Source: Sphingomonas crocodyli (GTDB taxonomy: Bacteria; Pseudomonadota; Alphaproteobacteria; Sphingomonadales; Sphingomonadaceae). From it: DNA of 64,000 nucleotides. The stretch covers positions 1,426,001 to 1,490,000 of the forward strand of contig NZ_SACN01000001.1 in the NCBI RefSeq assembly GCF_004005865.1. Direction: 5' to 3'. Position 1 is the first letter of the stretch; each line of letters starts with the position of its first letter. The position numbers were made by a program, and so were the translations under genes. This document shows, piece after piece, positions 42,455 through 50,332 of this stretch. The notes under the pieces are model-generated. The model had not been told where the DNA came from and searched no databases. It worked only from the letters and a program-made list of their open reading frames with translations.

Positions 42455-44680
42455 TTACAGGCTCAGCGTCAGCGACGCGCCGAAATTGCGCCCCGGCTGG
42501 CTGAAGGCATCGCGGATCGTCGAGTTCGAAGCCAGCCCACGCGCATCGCTCCACCAGAAATATTTCTTGTCGAAGATGTTGAACAGCCCGACGCGCACCG
42601 TGGCATGCTCCATCACCTTGTACGATGCCGTCGCATCCAGCACCCAGAAACCGGGCGGCGTGAAGCAGACGGTGGTGGCGGTGTTGCAGCTGTTGTTGGT
42701 GCGCGACTGCTTCTTGCCCGCCGAATGGGTCCACACGACCTCGCCGCGGAAGGCGCCGCCTTCGGGCTGGTAGAAGGCGCCCGCGACGAACTTGAACGGT
42801 TCGACGCTGTCGAGCGGACGGGTGCCTGCGACGCCCGTCTGGCGCACCGATCCCTTCGCCCAGCTGGCTGCAGCGCGGACGCCCAAGCCCATGTCGGTCC
42901 GATATTCGCCCTTCGCCTCGATTCCGTGGATCTTCACGCGGCCCAGGTTCACATATTGATAGACCGCCGGATTGGCGGCGGTGAAGTTGCCGCTGATCTG
43001 GATCTGATCGATGAAGTTGCGGAACTTGCTGCTGAAACCCACGATCTCGGCCGAACCGTGCGTGTCGACGAAGCGGACGCCGCCTTCGACGCTGCGGCTC
43101 GATTCCGGCTTCAGGTTCGGGTTGGGGATCGACCGGTAATTGGCGACCACGTTCGCGAAGCTGTTGTTGAGCTGGTTCGGCTCGGGCGCCTTGAAGCCCT
43201 GCGTATAGTTACCGAACAGGCGGATATTCTCGGTCGGCTTCACGACCACACCGATGCGCGGGGTGAGTTTGGAATCGCTCTGCCCCTGCGGCACGAAGCC
43301 GCTGAACAGGGCATCGGCCTTCGGCTTCAGCTTGTAATGATCCCAGCGCAGGGCCGGGAACAAAGTGACGAGGCCGCCCGCAATGCTGATCTCGTCCTGC
43401 ACGAACAGGCCGGTCAGGTCATAGTCGGTCGTCGGGAAGGCGCGGGTCGGATAGACTTCGCCCGCCGGCGGCACGGTGCCATCGCGCACGCCGGTCTGCT
43501 TCGTTTCCGAATGATCGGCGCCATAGACGATCAGATGTTCGATATCGCCCGTCTCGAACTTGCTTTCGAGCTGGAGCATCCCGCCCCACACGCGGTTGTC
43601 GAAGCGGTTGATGCGGATGCGATCGGCGGCGGTGCTGCGATCCTCGGCCGCAGTCTGCAGCGTCTCGGACTTCTGATACCACAGCGCGGCGCGCGCACCG
43701 GACAACAGCCCTTCGCCGACATAGCGATAGTCGATCGTGCCGCGATTGCGCTTCGTATCGTCGGCGGCGGTAAGACCAAGAACCGACGTGGCGGCCAGCG
43801 GCGGTTTGGCGATCGCGCTCAGGACGTTGGTATCGACGTCATTGTCGAAATGTTCGTAGGTGAAGCGCAGGCGATGCGCGTCCTCGGGCTGCCACACCAG
43901 CCGGCCGAGCACCGCGTTGGACGATGTGTCCTGCGGGTTCGGGGTGGTGCGATCGACGTTCGCGGCGTCGTTCGTGCCCTTATTGTCCAGTTCCTTGCCG
44001 TCGCGGCGTGTGTAGGCGACCATCGCCGAAACATCGCCCGCCTTGGCGGCCGCGACGCCGCCCTTGACCCAGCTTTCGTCCGACGAGTCATAACCGACGC
44101 GCACGCCGCCGCCGATGCTCTTGCCGTCCTTCAGGAAATCGATCGGATCCTTGGTGACGAAGCTCACCGCGCCCGCCACGCCGTCGCTGCCGTACAGCGC
44201 CGAGGCCGGGCCGCGCAGGATTTCGACCGATTTGATCAGGTCGAGATCGACATAGTCGCCGCGGCCGACATTCTGCGCGCCGAAGCTGAAGCCGTCCGGC
44301 ACGCGCACGCCGTCGACGGTGATGAGGACGCGATTGCCCTCGAGCCCGCGAATGTTGAAGCCGCTGTCGCGGTCACGCCCGGTCGAGCTGCCCGCCGCGG
44401 TGAAGCGCGCGGGCGCGCGGCGCACGGTGACGCCGGGTTCGTAGCGGACCAGATCTTTCACATCGTTGATGAAGCGATCGTCGATCGTCTGCGCGTCGAT
44501 CACCGACACGGTCGCCGGCACGTCGATCACCGCCTTTTCGGTGCGCGTCGCGGTCACGGTGATGGTGTCCGCATCGTTCGCCGCCGCCGCATCGGCAATC
44601 GCCGCCGCCTGCGCCTGGCAAGACACCGCCAGTGCCGCGAAGCATACGCTCCGCAGCAGGAAATTGGTCGTCATTCTCAT
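42455..44680 (-). CDS. TonB-dependent receptor of the heme/hemoglobin type
   Basis: 741 residues. A signal peptide (VCFAALAVSCQAQAAA), a plug with ITVTATRTEKAVIDVPATVS and ILRGPASALYGSDGVAGA, and a barrel ending GASLTLSL. The FRAP and NPNL boxes of heme receptors are present as QGFKAPEPNQ and NPNLKPESS, but no His lies between them, where heme receptors usually have a coordinating one. An ATG at 44674 fits the AAGGGG ribosome binding site better than that at 44680. It is divergent from the DUF4198 gene across a Fur-like box, so expression is likely iron-responsive. Confidence 0.88.
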   Translation of the reverse strand: MRMTTNFLLRSVCFAALAVSCQAQAAAIADAAAANDADTITVTATRTEKAVIDVPATVSVIDAQTIDDRFINDVKDLVRYEPGVTVRRAPARFTAAGSSTGRDRDSGFNIRGLEGNRVLITVDGVRVPDGFSFGAQNVGRGDYVDLDLIKSVEILRGPASALYGSDGVAGAVSFVTKDPIDFLKDGKSIGGGVRVGYDSSDESWVKGGVAAAKAGDVSAMVAYTRRDGKELDNKGTNDAANVDRTTPNPQDTSSNAVLGRLVWQPEDAHRLRFTYEHFDNDVDTNVLSAIAKPPLAATSVLGLTAADDTKRNRGTIDYRYVGEGLLSGARAALWYQKSETLQTAAEDRSTAADRIRINRFDNRVWGGMLQLESKFETGDIEHLIVYGADHSETKQTGVRDGTVPPAGEVYPTRAFPTTDYDLTGLFVQDEISIAGGLVTLFPALRWDHYKLKPKADALFSGFVPQGQSDSKLTPRIGVVVKPTENIRLFGNYTQGFKAPEPNQLNNSFANVVANYRSIPNPNLKPESSRSVEGGVRFVDTHGSAEIVGFSSKFRNFIDQIQISGNFTAANPAVYQYVNLGRVKIHGIEAKGEYRTDMGLGVRAAASWAKGSVRQTGVAGTRPLDSVEPFKFVAGAFYQPEGGAFRGEVVWTHSAGKKQSRTNNSCNTATTVCFTPPGFWVLDATASYKVMEHATVRVGLFNIFDKKYFWWSDARGLASNSTIRDAFSQPGRNFGASLTLSL

Positions 44681-44702
44681 TCCCCTTATCGCTCTGGCGA
44701 GA

Positions 44703-44733
44703 CTTGCTAATGCGAGTCGTTCTCGTTAGCAAG
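44703..44733. promoter_or_regulatory. Fur-like box
   Basis: CTTGCTAATGCGAG and TTCTCGTTAGCAAG form an imperfect palindrome centred at 44718 with 11 of 14 matches; the ends CTTGCTAA and TTAGCAAG pair perfectly. The pattern of AATGC-GAG and CTCGTT around the centre resembles alphaproteobacterial Fur boxes. It lies between the divergent receptor and DUF4198 genes and could control both. Confidence 0.7.
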
Positions 44734-44767
44734 TGTGCAATCGACGACGTAACGAAAGAGGGCGATC

Positions 44768-45607
44768 ATGGTGGGTTCACGGACGGTGCGGGGGCGGTGG
44801 CCGTTGAAGGCGCGGGCAAGCGCCGCGTGGCGCGACGTCGCACTGGCGGGGTTGCTGGGGCCGATGGCGGCGCCCGCCTTCGCGCACATGCCCTATATCG
44901 CCCCGGCGGTGTTCGACGTTGGGCAGCGTGACAAGGTCGTGATCGAGGCGAGCTTCACCGAAGACGCCTTCCGCCCCGAAATCATCATGAACGATGCGCC
45001 GTTCGAAGTGACCGGCCCCGACGGCGCGGTCCGCCGCCTGCCCAACCCGGCGACCTTCGCCGATCGTGCGGTGGTGGAGGCGACCTTGCCCGCCGACGGC
45101 ATTTACCGCCTGTCCTCGGGCCAGCGTTATGGCCGGATGAATCAGATGTATCGCAGCGGCACCGACTGGAAGTTCGTGGCCGAAGGCTCCACGCCGCCGA
45201 CCGGAGCGGAAACCCGCAAGGTGCAGAGCACCACGCTGGCCGACGCTTATGTTCTGCGTGGCAAGCCTGGCGCAAAGGGGGCGCTCGATGCGCGCGGCAA
45301 GGCGCTGGAACTGCACCCGCTGTCCGATCCGACCGCAATCGGCGCGGGCGAGCCGTTCGCGCTCGAAGTCCTTTATCAGGGCAAGCCGCTGGCCGGTGCC
45401 GACGTCACGGTCTTCCGCGAAGCCGGCCTCTATGACGGTCGCAAGACGGTGGGCGAGATCAAGAGCGGCACCGACGGCAAGATCGCCGTCACCGCGCCCG
45501 ATGCGGGGCGATACCTGCTGCTCGTCCGTCATCGCGACAGCGCGCCTGCGGGCGCCGATGCGCCTTATTACAGCTACACGGTGACGCTGGCGTTCGAGGC
45601 GACCTGA
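44768..45607 (+). CDS. DUF4198 (NikM-like) periplasmic protein
   Basis: 279 residues. A cleavable signal (LAGLLGPMAAPAFAHMPY) is followed by beta-rich Ig-like domains: DVGQRDKVVIEASFTEDAF and GEPFALEVLYQGKPLAGADV. DUF4198 proteins accompany metal transporters and TonB receptors and are thought to bind metal or act as periplasmic partners. The mature protein begins AHMPY, placing a His next to its N-terminus, a possible metal site. It is divergent from the heme-type receptor over the Fur-like box. Confidence 0.8.
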   Translation: MVGSRTVRGRWPLKARASAAWRDVALAGLLGPMAAPAFAHMPYIAPAVFDVGQRDKVVIEASFTEDAFRPEIIMNDAPFEVTGPDGAVRRLPNPATFADRAVVEATLPADGIYRLSSGQRYGRMNQMYRSGTDWKFVAEGSTPPTGAETRKVQSTTLADAYVLRGKPGAKGALDARGKALELHPLSDPTAIGAGEPFALEVLYQGKPLAGADVTVFREAGLYDGRKTVGEIKSGTDGKIAVTAPDAGRYLLLVRHRDSAPAGADAPYYSYTVTLAFEAT

Positions 45608-45642
45608 TCGCGCCTTGCGTGTGTAATGCAATCGGATGCATG

Positions 45643-45669
45643 AACGGCGCGTAGCGATAACGCGCCGTT
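45643..45669 (+). terminator. Perfect 9-bp hairpin after the DUF4198 gene
   Basis: AACGGCGCG (45643-45651) and CGCGCCGTT (45661-45669) pair exactly around a 9-nt loop, 36 bases after the DUF4198 stop, followed by AAATGC. It is a probable transcript end without U tract and separates this gene from the PAS protein. Confidence 0.5.
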
Positions 45670-45712
45670 AAATGCTGATGTCTAGCAGCGGGTTGTCATC
45701 AGGGATCCCCGC

Positions 45713-46174
45713 GTGAAGCCAACCGAACCATTGCCGTTGTTTCACAGCTGGCCGATCCTCGACAGCGATCGGCATTTCGATCTGTGCCATCTGGTCGATG
45801 GCGACGCGGCGGCCACCTTGTCGGCAGTCGACGACGCCTTCCTCGCGCGTCACTCCATCGGGCGGTGGGAGTGCGATCTGAAGGACAGTCGACTGACCTG
45901 GTCGGACGCGGTCTATGATCTGTTCGGCCTGCCGCGCGGCACCGATCTCTCGCGTGCGGCGACGGTCGCGCAATATTCCGAAGACTCGCGCGCTGCGATG
46001 GAGCGGCTGCGCGCTTATGCGATCCAGCATCATCGCGGCTTCACGCTCGATGCGCAGATCCGCGCGACCGACGGCACACCGCGCTGGATGCGCCTGATCG
46101 CCGCGCCGGTCTGCGTGGGCAATCGCGCGATCCGCCTCGTGGGGCTGAAACGTGAATTGTCGCCCCGCCACTGA
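45713..46174 (+). CDS. Stand-alone PAS-domain protein
   Basis: 153 residues with a GTG start. A single PAS fold (about 45-145) shows IGRWECDLKDSRLTWSDAVY, the PAS_3 pattern, and RATDGTPRWMRLIAAPV at the end of the fold. There is no kinase, cyclase or HTH output domain. It may be a sensor partner for another protein, or the remainder of a shortened histidine kinase. A 14-bp tandem repeat covers its stop codon. Confidence 0.7.
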   Translation: MKPTEPLPLFHSWPILDSDRHFDLCHLVDGDAAATLSAVDDAFLARHSIGRWECDLKDSRLTWSDAVYDLFGLPRGTDLSRAATVAQYSEDSRAAMERLRAYAIQHHRGFTLDAQIRATDGTPRWMRLIAAPVCVGNRAIRLVGLKRELSPRH

Positions 46175-46191
46175 TTGCCCGCCACTGATTT
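46164..46191. repeat. 14-bp tandem duplication over the PAS gene stop codon
   Basis: CCCGCCACTGATTG (46164-46177) is followed at once by CCCGCCACTGATTT (46178-46191). The first copy contains the TGA stop of the PAS gene; the second repeats it in another frame. It looks like a replication-slippage duplication. Confidence 0.7.
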
Positions 46192-46246
46192 GGCAGCCGC
46201 CGCCCCGCCGCCTATAGCCGCTGGCTAACGATCGAAAGGGGCGGGG

Positions 46247-47533
46247 ATGGACGAACGCAGCGATCTCGACCGGTCCTATCGCAAGATCGGCCTGCGGCTG
46301 ATCCCCTTCCTCTTCGTCTGCTATCTCTTCAACTATATCGATCGGGTGAATGTCGGCTTCGCCAAGCTGCGGATGCTCGACGATCTGGGGATGAGCGAGG
46401 TCGTCTATGGCCTCGCCGCCGGCATCTTCTTCATCGGCTATCTGGCGTTCGGCGTGCCGAGCAACCTGATCCTCCAGCGGGTCGGCGCACGGCGCTGGAT
46501 CGCGGTGATGATGGTGGTGTGGGGCGTCTTCTCGGTCGGGCTGATGTTCGTGCGGACCCCGATCGAATTCTACGTCCTGCGCTTCCTGACAGGTGCTGCG
46601 GAGGCGGGATTCTTCCCTGGCATCGTCTTCTATCTGACGCGCTGGTTTCCGCCCGAACGCCACGGCCGGGTGATGACGGTGTTCATGTCGGCCATCCCGA
46701 TGTCGGGCGTGCTGGGCGGGCCGGTATCGGGCTGGATCCTGGCGCATTTTCGCGAGGGGCAGGGTGGGCTGCTCGATTGGCAGTGGCTCTATCTGTTGCA
46801 AGGCGCGCCGACCGTGCTGCTGGGCGTGCTGGTGTGGTTCGTATTGAGCGACGGGATCGAGACTGCGCCGTGGCTGACGCCCGACGAGCGTACGGCTCTG
46901 ACCGATGCCCTGCGCCGCGGCGATGAGGCGCAAGGCGAGGCTCCCGTTTCGCTGCGCATCGCTTTGCTCGAAGGCGGATTGTGGACGCTCGGCCTGATCT
47001 ATTTCTGCATCCAGAGCGGGGTCTATGCGATCAACTTCTGGCTGCCGACGATCATCAGCGCGAGCGGCGAGACCGAACCGCTGATGATCGGGTTGATGAG
47101 CGCGGTGCCCTATGCCGCTGCGGTCGTCTTCATGCTGCTGCTCGGCCGGTCAGGCGATCGTCGGAACGAGCGGCGCTGGCACCTGATCGTCCCGATGGCC
47201 GTGGGCGCGATCGGCCTGCTGCTCGCGGGCGGTGCGCCGAATGCGGTCGGCCTCTCGCTGTTCGGCATGACGCTGGCGGCGGCAGGCGCGCTGTCGGCGC
47301 TGCCGATGTTTTGGCCGATCGCCAATCGCTATCTCAGCGCCTCGACCGCCGCCGGCGGCCTCGCGCTGATCAACTCGATCGGGCAGATTGCGGGCTTCCT
47401 GAGCCCCTATATGGTCGGCTGGATTAAGCAGGCGTCGGGCACGACCAGCCTTGCTCTGTTCGTCCTCGCCGCCGCCTTGCTGATCGGCATCGCTCTCGTC
47501 CTGCGCGCGACCGCACGGCCGGGGATGCGATAG
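46247..47533 (+). CDS. MFS transporter, anion:cation symporter (ACS) family
   Basis: 428 residues with 12 hydrophobic segments. FNYIDRVNVGFAKLRM after helix 1 and GVPSNLILQRVGARRWIA after helix 2 are the ACS-family signatures shared by glucarate, galactonate, tartrate and phthalate permeases. It is located in the inner membrane and imports an organic acid with protons. Only 4 bp separate it from the glycerate kinase gene, so its substrate is probably glycerate, glucarate or a related sugar acid. Confidence 0.88.
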   Translation: MDERSDLDRSYRKIGLRLIPFLFVCYLFNYIDRVNVGFAKLRMLDDLGMSEVVYGLAAGIFFIGYLAFGVPSNLILQRVGARRWIAVMMVVWGVFSVGLMFVRTPIEFYVLRFLTGAAEAGFFPGIVFYLTRWFPPERHGRVMTVFMSAIPMSGVLGGPVSGWILAHFREGQGGLLDWQWLYLLQGAPTVLLGVLVWFVLSDGIETAPWLTPDERTALTDALRRGDEAQGEAPVSLRIALLEGGLWTLGLIYFCIQSGVYAINFWLPTIISASGETEPLMIGLMSAVPYAAAVVFMLLLGRSGDRRNERRWHLIVPMAVGAIGLLLAGGAPNAVGLSLFGMTLAAAGALSALPMFWPIANRYLSASTAAGGLALINSIGQIAGFLSPYMVGWIKQASGTTSLALFVLAAALLIGIALVLRATARPGMR

Positions 47534-47537
47534 GCCG

Positions 47538-48674
47538 ATGCGCATCGTCATCGCCCCGGATTCGTTCAAGGAGAGCCTGAGCGCGCGCGATGTCGCCCAC
47601 GCGATCGAGAGCGGCTTTCGCGACGTGCTTCCCGACGCGGACTATGCCTGCATCCCGATGGCGGACGGCGGGGAGGGGACGCTCGACGCGCTGATCGACG
47701 CGACGGGAGGCGAGCGCGTGCCCTGCACCGTCACCGGGCCGCTGGGCGCGCCGGTCGACGCGCTGTTCGGGATCCTTGGCGACGGGCGGGGCGCGATCAT
47801 CGAAATGGCGTCCGCCAGCGGGTTGATGCTGGTGCCGGAGGGGGAGCGCGATGTGATGCGCGCGACGACCTATGGCGTCGGCCAACTCATCGTCGCGGCG
47901 CTCGATCGGGGCGTGCGCGACTTCCTGATCGCCATCGGCGGCAGCGCGACCAACGATGGCGGCGCGGGCATGGCGCAGGCGCTGGGCGTCCGCTTGCTCG
48001 ATGCGGACGGACGGGAGGTCGCGCGTGGCGGCGGCGGTCTCGGGGCACTCGCACGGATCGACGTCTCGGGGATCGATCCACGCGTGGTCGAAAGCCGCTT
48101 CCGCGTGCTGAGCGACGTGGACAATCCGCTCGTCGGCCCGCGCGGCGCATCGGCGATCTTCGGTCCGCAAAAGGGTGCGACCCCGGCGCAGGTCGAGACG
48201 CTCGACGCCAATTTGCGGCATTATGCCGACTGCATCGCCGCGCAGCTTGGCCTTGCGGTGGCGGACACGCCCGGCGCCGGTGCGGCGGGCGGTCTTGGTG
48301 CCGGCCTGATCGCCTTCTGCAACGCCGCCTTGGAGCCGGGGATCGAAACCGTCGCCGATCTGGTCGGCCTCGACGCGGCGATCGCACACGCCGATCTGGT
48401 CATCACCGGAGAGGGCCGGATCGACGGCCAGACCATTCACGGCAAGACCCCCATTGGCGTCGCCCGGATCGCGCGCCGGCACGGCAAGCCCGTCGTCGCC
48501 ATCGCCGGAATGCTGGGCGCTGGCGCGGAAGAAACCTTCGCGCATGGCATCGATGCGATGTTCGGCGTCGTGCCCGGACCCTGCACCGTCGCCGATGCGC
48601 TCGCCGCCGCCTCGGAAAATGTCCGTGCGACCGCGCGCAACATCGCTGCGACGATTAGGATCGCGCTTCCATAA
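47538..48674 (+). CDS. Glycerate 2-kinase (GarK/GlxK type)
   Basis: 378 residues, the standard length for this family. MRIVIAPDSFKESLSARDVA and the PMADGGEGTLDALIDATGG segment are diagnostic; AIGGSATNDGGAGMAQALGV and TGEGRIDGQTIHGKTP are also conserved. It phosphorylates D-glycerate to 2-phosphoglycerate, feeding glycolysis. Coupling to the MFS gene indicates a small sugar-acid uptake and use operon, perhaps fed by glucarate, galactarate or glyoxylate. Confidence 0.93.
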   Translation: MRIVIAPDSFKESLSARDVAHAIESGFRDVLPDADYACIPMADGGEGTLDALIDATGGERVPCTVTGPLGAPVDALFGILGDGRGAIIEMASASGLMLVPEGERDVMRATTYGVGQLIVAALDRGVRDFLIAIGGSATNDGGAGMAQALGVRLLDADGREVARGGGGLGALARIDVSGIDPRVVESRFRVLSDVDNPLVGPRGASAIFGPQKGATPAQVETLDANLRHYADCIAAQLGLAVADTPGAGAAGGLGAGLIAFCNAALEPGIETVADLVGLDAAIAHADLVITGEGRIDGQTIHGKTPIGVARIARRHGKPVVAIAGMLGAGAEETFAHGIDAMFGVVPGPCTVADALAAASENVRATARNIAATIRIALP

Positions 48675-48691
48675 GATAGGGAGAGCGAGTG

Positions 48692-49114
48692 ATGACCAAG
48701 GGTGCCGAGGCGCTGTGCGAAAGCTACGGCCAGGCGATGATCGCCAAGGATGGCCGCGCGATCGCAGGCCACTATGTCTTTCCGTACGTCTCCTTCACGC
48801 AGGGCCGCGTCCACAGCTTCGAGGATCGCGCGACCGCCGATGCGGCGTGCACCGGGCAGGTCGAGCGGTTCGATCGCGTCGGCGTGGGCACCGATATCCG
48901 CCTGATCGATTATAAGGTCGTCCCGGTATCGGCCGGTTCGGCGCTGTGCCATCTGACGTGGGAGGTCTTTCCGGTGGACGGCACGCCCGGCTGGAAATGG
49001 ACCAACGTCTATGGATATCGGAAGCGCGGCGACGAAGAAGGGTTCGAATTCAACATCTCGGACAATGAGATGGGCGAACTGCTCAGCCGCTATCCCGATT
49101 TCTTCAGGCGCTGA
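48692..49114 (+). CDS. NTF2/SnoaL-like protein of unknown function
   Basis: 140 residues with a cone-shaped NTF2-like pattern: KGAEALCESYGQAMIAKDGR as the N-terminal helix, then alternating strands with YVSFTQGRVHSFEDRATADA and ALCHLTWEVFPVDG. GTG at 48689 directly before the ATG at 48692 is an alternative start. It lies 17 bp after the glycerate kinase and may be the last gene of that unit. No active-site assignment can be made. Confidence 0.7.
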   Translation: MTKGAEALCESYGQAMIAKDGRAIAGHYVFPYVSFTQGRVHSFEDRATADAACTGQVERFDRVGVGTDIRLIDYKVVPVSAGSALCHLTWEVFPVDGTPGWKWTNVYGYRKRGDEEGFEFNISDNEMGELLSRYPDFFRR

Positions 49115-49125
49115 GAGGGCCAAAT

Positions 49126-49155
49126 GTCCGGTCGCGGAAGGGTGTGCGACCGGAC
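49126..49155 (+). terminator. Perfect 10-bp hairpin after the NTF2-like gene
   Basis: GTCCGGTCGC (49126-49135) and GCGACCGGAC (49146-49155) pair exactly around a 10-nt loop, 11 bases after the stop at 49114. No T tract follows. Confidence 0.55.
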
Positions 49156-49272
49156 CAGGTTGGAGATGAGCTACGGTGCTGGCGCCGCCGACACCGGTGG
49201 ATCATCGCTGACAAGCTAAGCGGGCCGGCGGCTTGATGTCGCGGTCGCTCTGGATAAAGGTATCATCCAGTG

Positions 49273-50016
49273 ATGCCACAACAGCCATCAAGCGATCCAT
49301 CGGTTGCCGAAATGGAGCAACTCCTGTCGCGTCTGCGACGAATGTTGCGCGGCGCTGGCTGGACGCAGGCGGCGCTGGCGATCGAACTGGGCGTCGGCCC
49401 GGCCACGATCAAACGCTGGCTGCACGGGCGCGGCCTTTCGGTGCAGATGCTCGGCCGCCTGTGCGCGCTGGCGCATACCAGCCTCGCCGAACTGGCCGAC
49501 GATTGCGGCAACCGATCGCAGGGGCAGGACGATCTCACGCTCGCGCAGGAAGAGGCGCTGACGCGTGATGCCAATCTGTCGACGATCTTCTTCCTGATCG
49601 TCAACGGCTGGCCGCTGTCCGAGGCGACCGAAGGCTTCCGTATTCCGGCTGACGAAGCCGATCGCCACGTCGAACGGCTGGAGCGGCTCGCGCTGATCGA
49701 TCGCCTGCCCGGCGGGCGGGTGCGCGCGCGGTTGCGCCCCGATCATAAATGGCAACGCGCGCCGATGCGGCGGCATTTCGATCAGCATCTCAAACCACTG
49801 TTCTTCTCGATGGACTATGGCGATCCCGAAGCGATGTTCGGCGCCGAAACGCAGAAACTCTCCCCGACGGGCGTCGCCAGACTGCGCGAACTGATCGAGA
49901 CGTTTCGGGGCGATGTCCGCGCGATTGCGATGGAGGATCGGCGCACCGCCACCTTGCCCGGCCAATGGTATGCGGTGCTCGCGGTTGCCCGCACCTTGTG
50001 GCCGAAAAGGCGCTGA
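49273..50016 (+). CDS. XRE-type helix-turn-helix regulator with large C-terminal domain
   Basis: 247 residues. The N-terminal HTH is LRGAGWTQAALAIELGVGPA then TIKRWLHGRG, like Cro/CI-type or YdaS-like domains. The C-terminal 160 residues, with ALIDRLPGGRVRARLRPDHK and the DQHLKPLFF segment, look like the DUF4423-type or winged extension seen in some sphingomonad regulators, but I cannot name it. ATG at 49273 is preferred to the overlapping GTG at 49270. It stands alone between the kinase operon and the TonB receptor and may regulate the latter. Confidence 0.75.
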   Translation: MPQQPSSDPSVAEMEQLLSRLRRMLRGAGWTQAALAIELGVGPATIKRWLHGRGLSVQMLGRLCALAHTSLAELADDCGNRSQGQDDLTLAQEEALTRDANLSTIFFLIVNGWPLSEATEGFRIPADEADRHVERLERLALIDRLPGGRVRARLRPDHKWQRAPMRRHFDQHLKPLFFSMDYGDPEAMFGAETQKLSPTGVARLRELIETFRGDVRAIAMEDRRTATLPGQWYAVLAVARTLWPKRR

Positions 50017-50332
50017 TAAGACGCCTCGCTCCGCCCCGCCGTAGAAGCGCGGATCGCCTCTTGACGAGTATCATTCTTGTCATACTGTCACACCAAATCA
50101 AAAGCGCGACACGTGTAAAAACAAGGGCTTCGCCCGACACGGTTGCGGACAAAGGAGAGGATAGTCGATGAATCGAGGCAATTCGACCTGACAACCGACA
50201 GGGCGTTCGTCGACCGGAATAGCGGCGGCGATTGGTCCCCAGCATGGCGCCGCACACCATCGGTAACGCACCCCGGGCAGCGGGTGCGGAGCCGCGAATA
50301 CCTGCGCACATGATAAAACTGGGGAGGATAAT
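50017..50332 (+). promoter_or_regulatory. 316-bp upstream region of the TonB receptor gene
   Basis: No gene is supported here. A -35-like TTGACG (50061-50066) lies beside an inverted repeat AGTAT (50067-50071) and ATACT (50082-50086), a possible operator. A short GGGC-TTC-GCCC stem follows near 50128, then AAAGGAGAGG before an eight-residue frame MNRGNST at 50168 that may be a leader or chance. The receptor itself has GGGGAGG (50322-50328) as ribosome binding site. Confidence 0.45.

Noticed and set aside
50168..50194. Eight-residue frame MNRGNST behind a good ribosome binding site upstream of the TonB receptor
   Set aside because: Too short to support and without a visible attenuator structure; noted only in the upstream-region entry.
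50017..50332. Cobalamin or other riboswitch upstream of the TonB receptor
   Set aside because: I looked for a B12-box-like or other recognisable core and saw none; only a small GGGC/GCCC stem is present.
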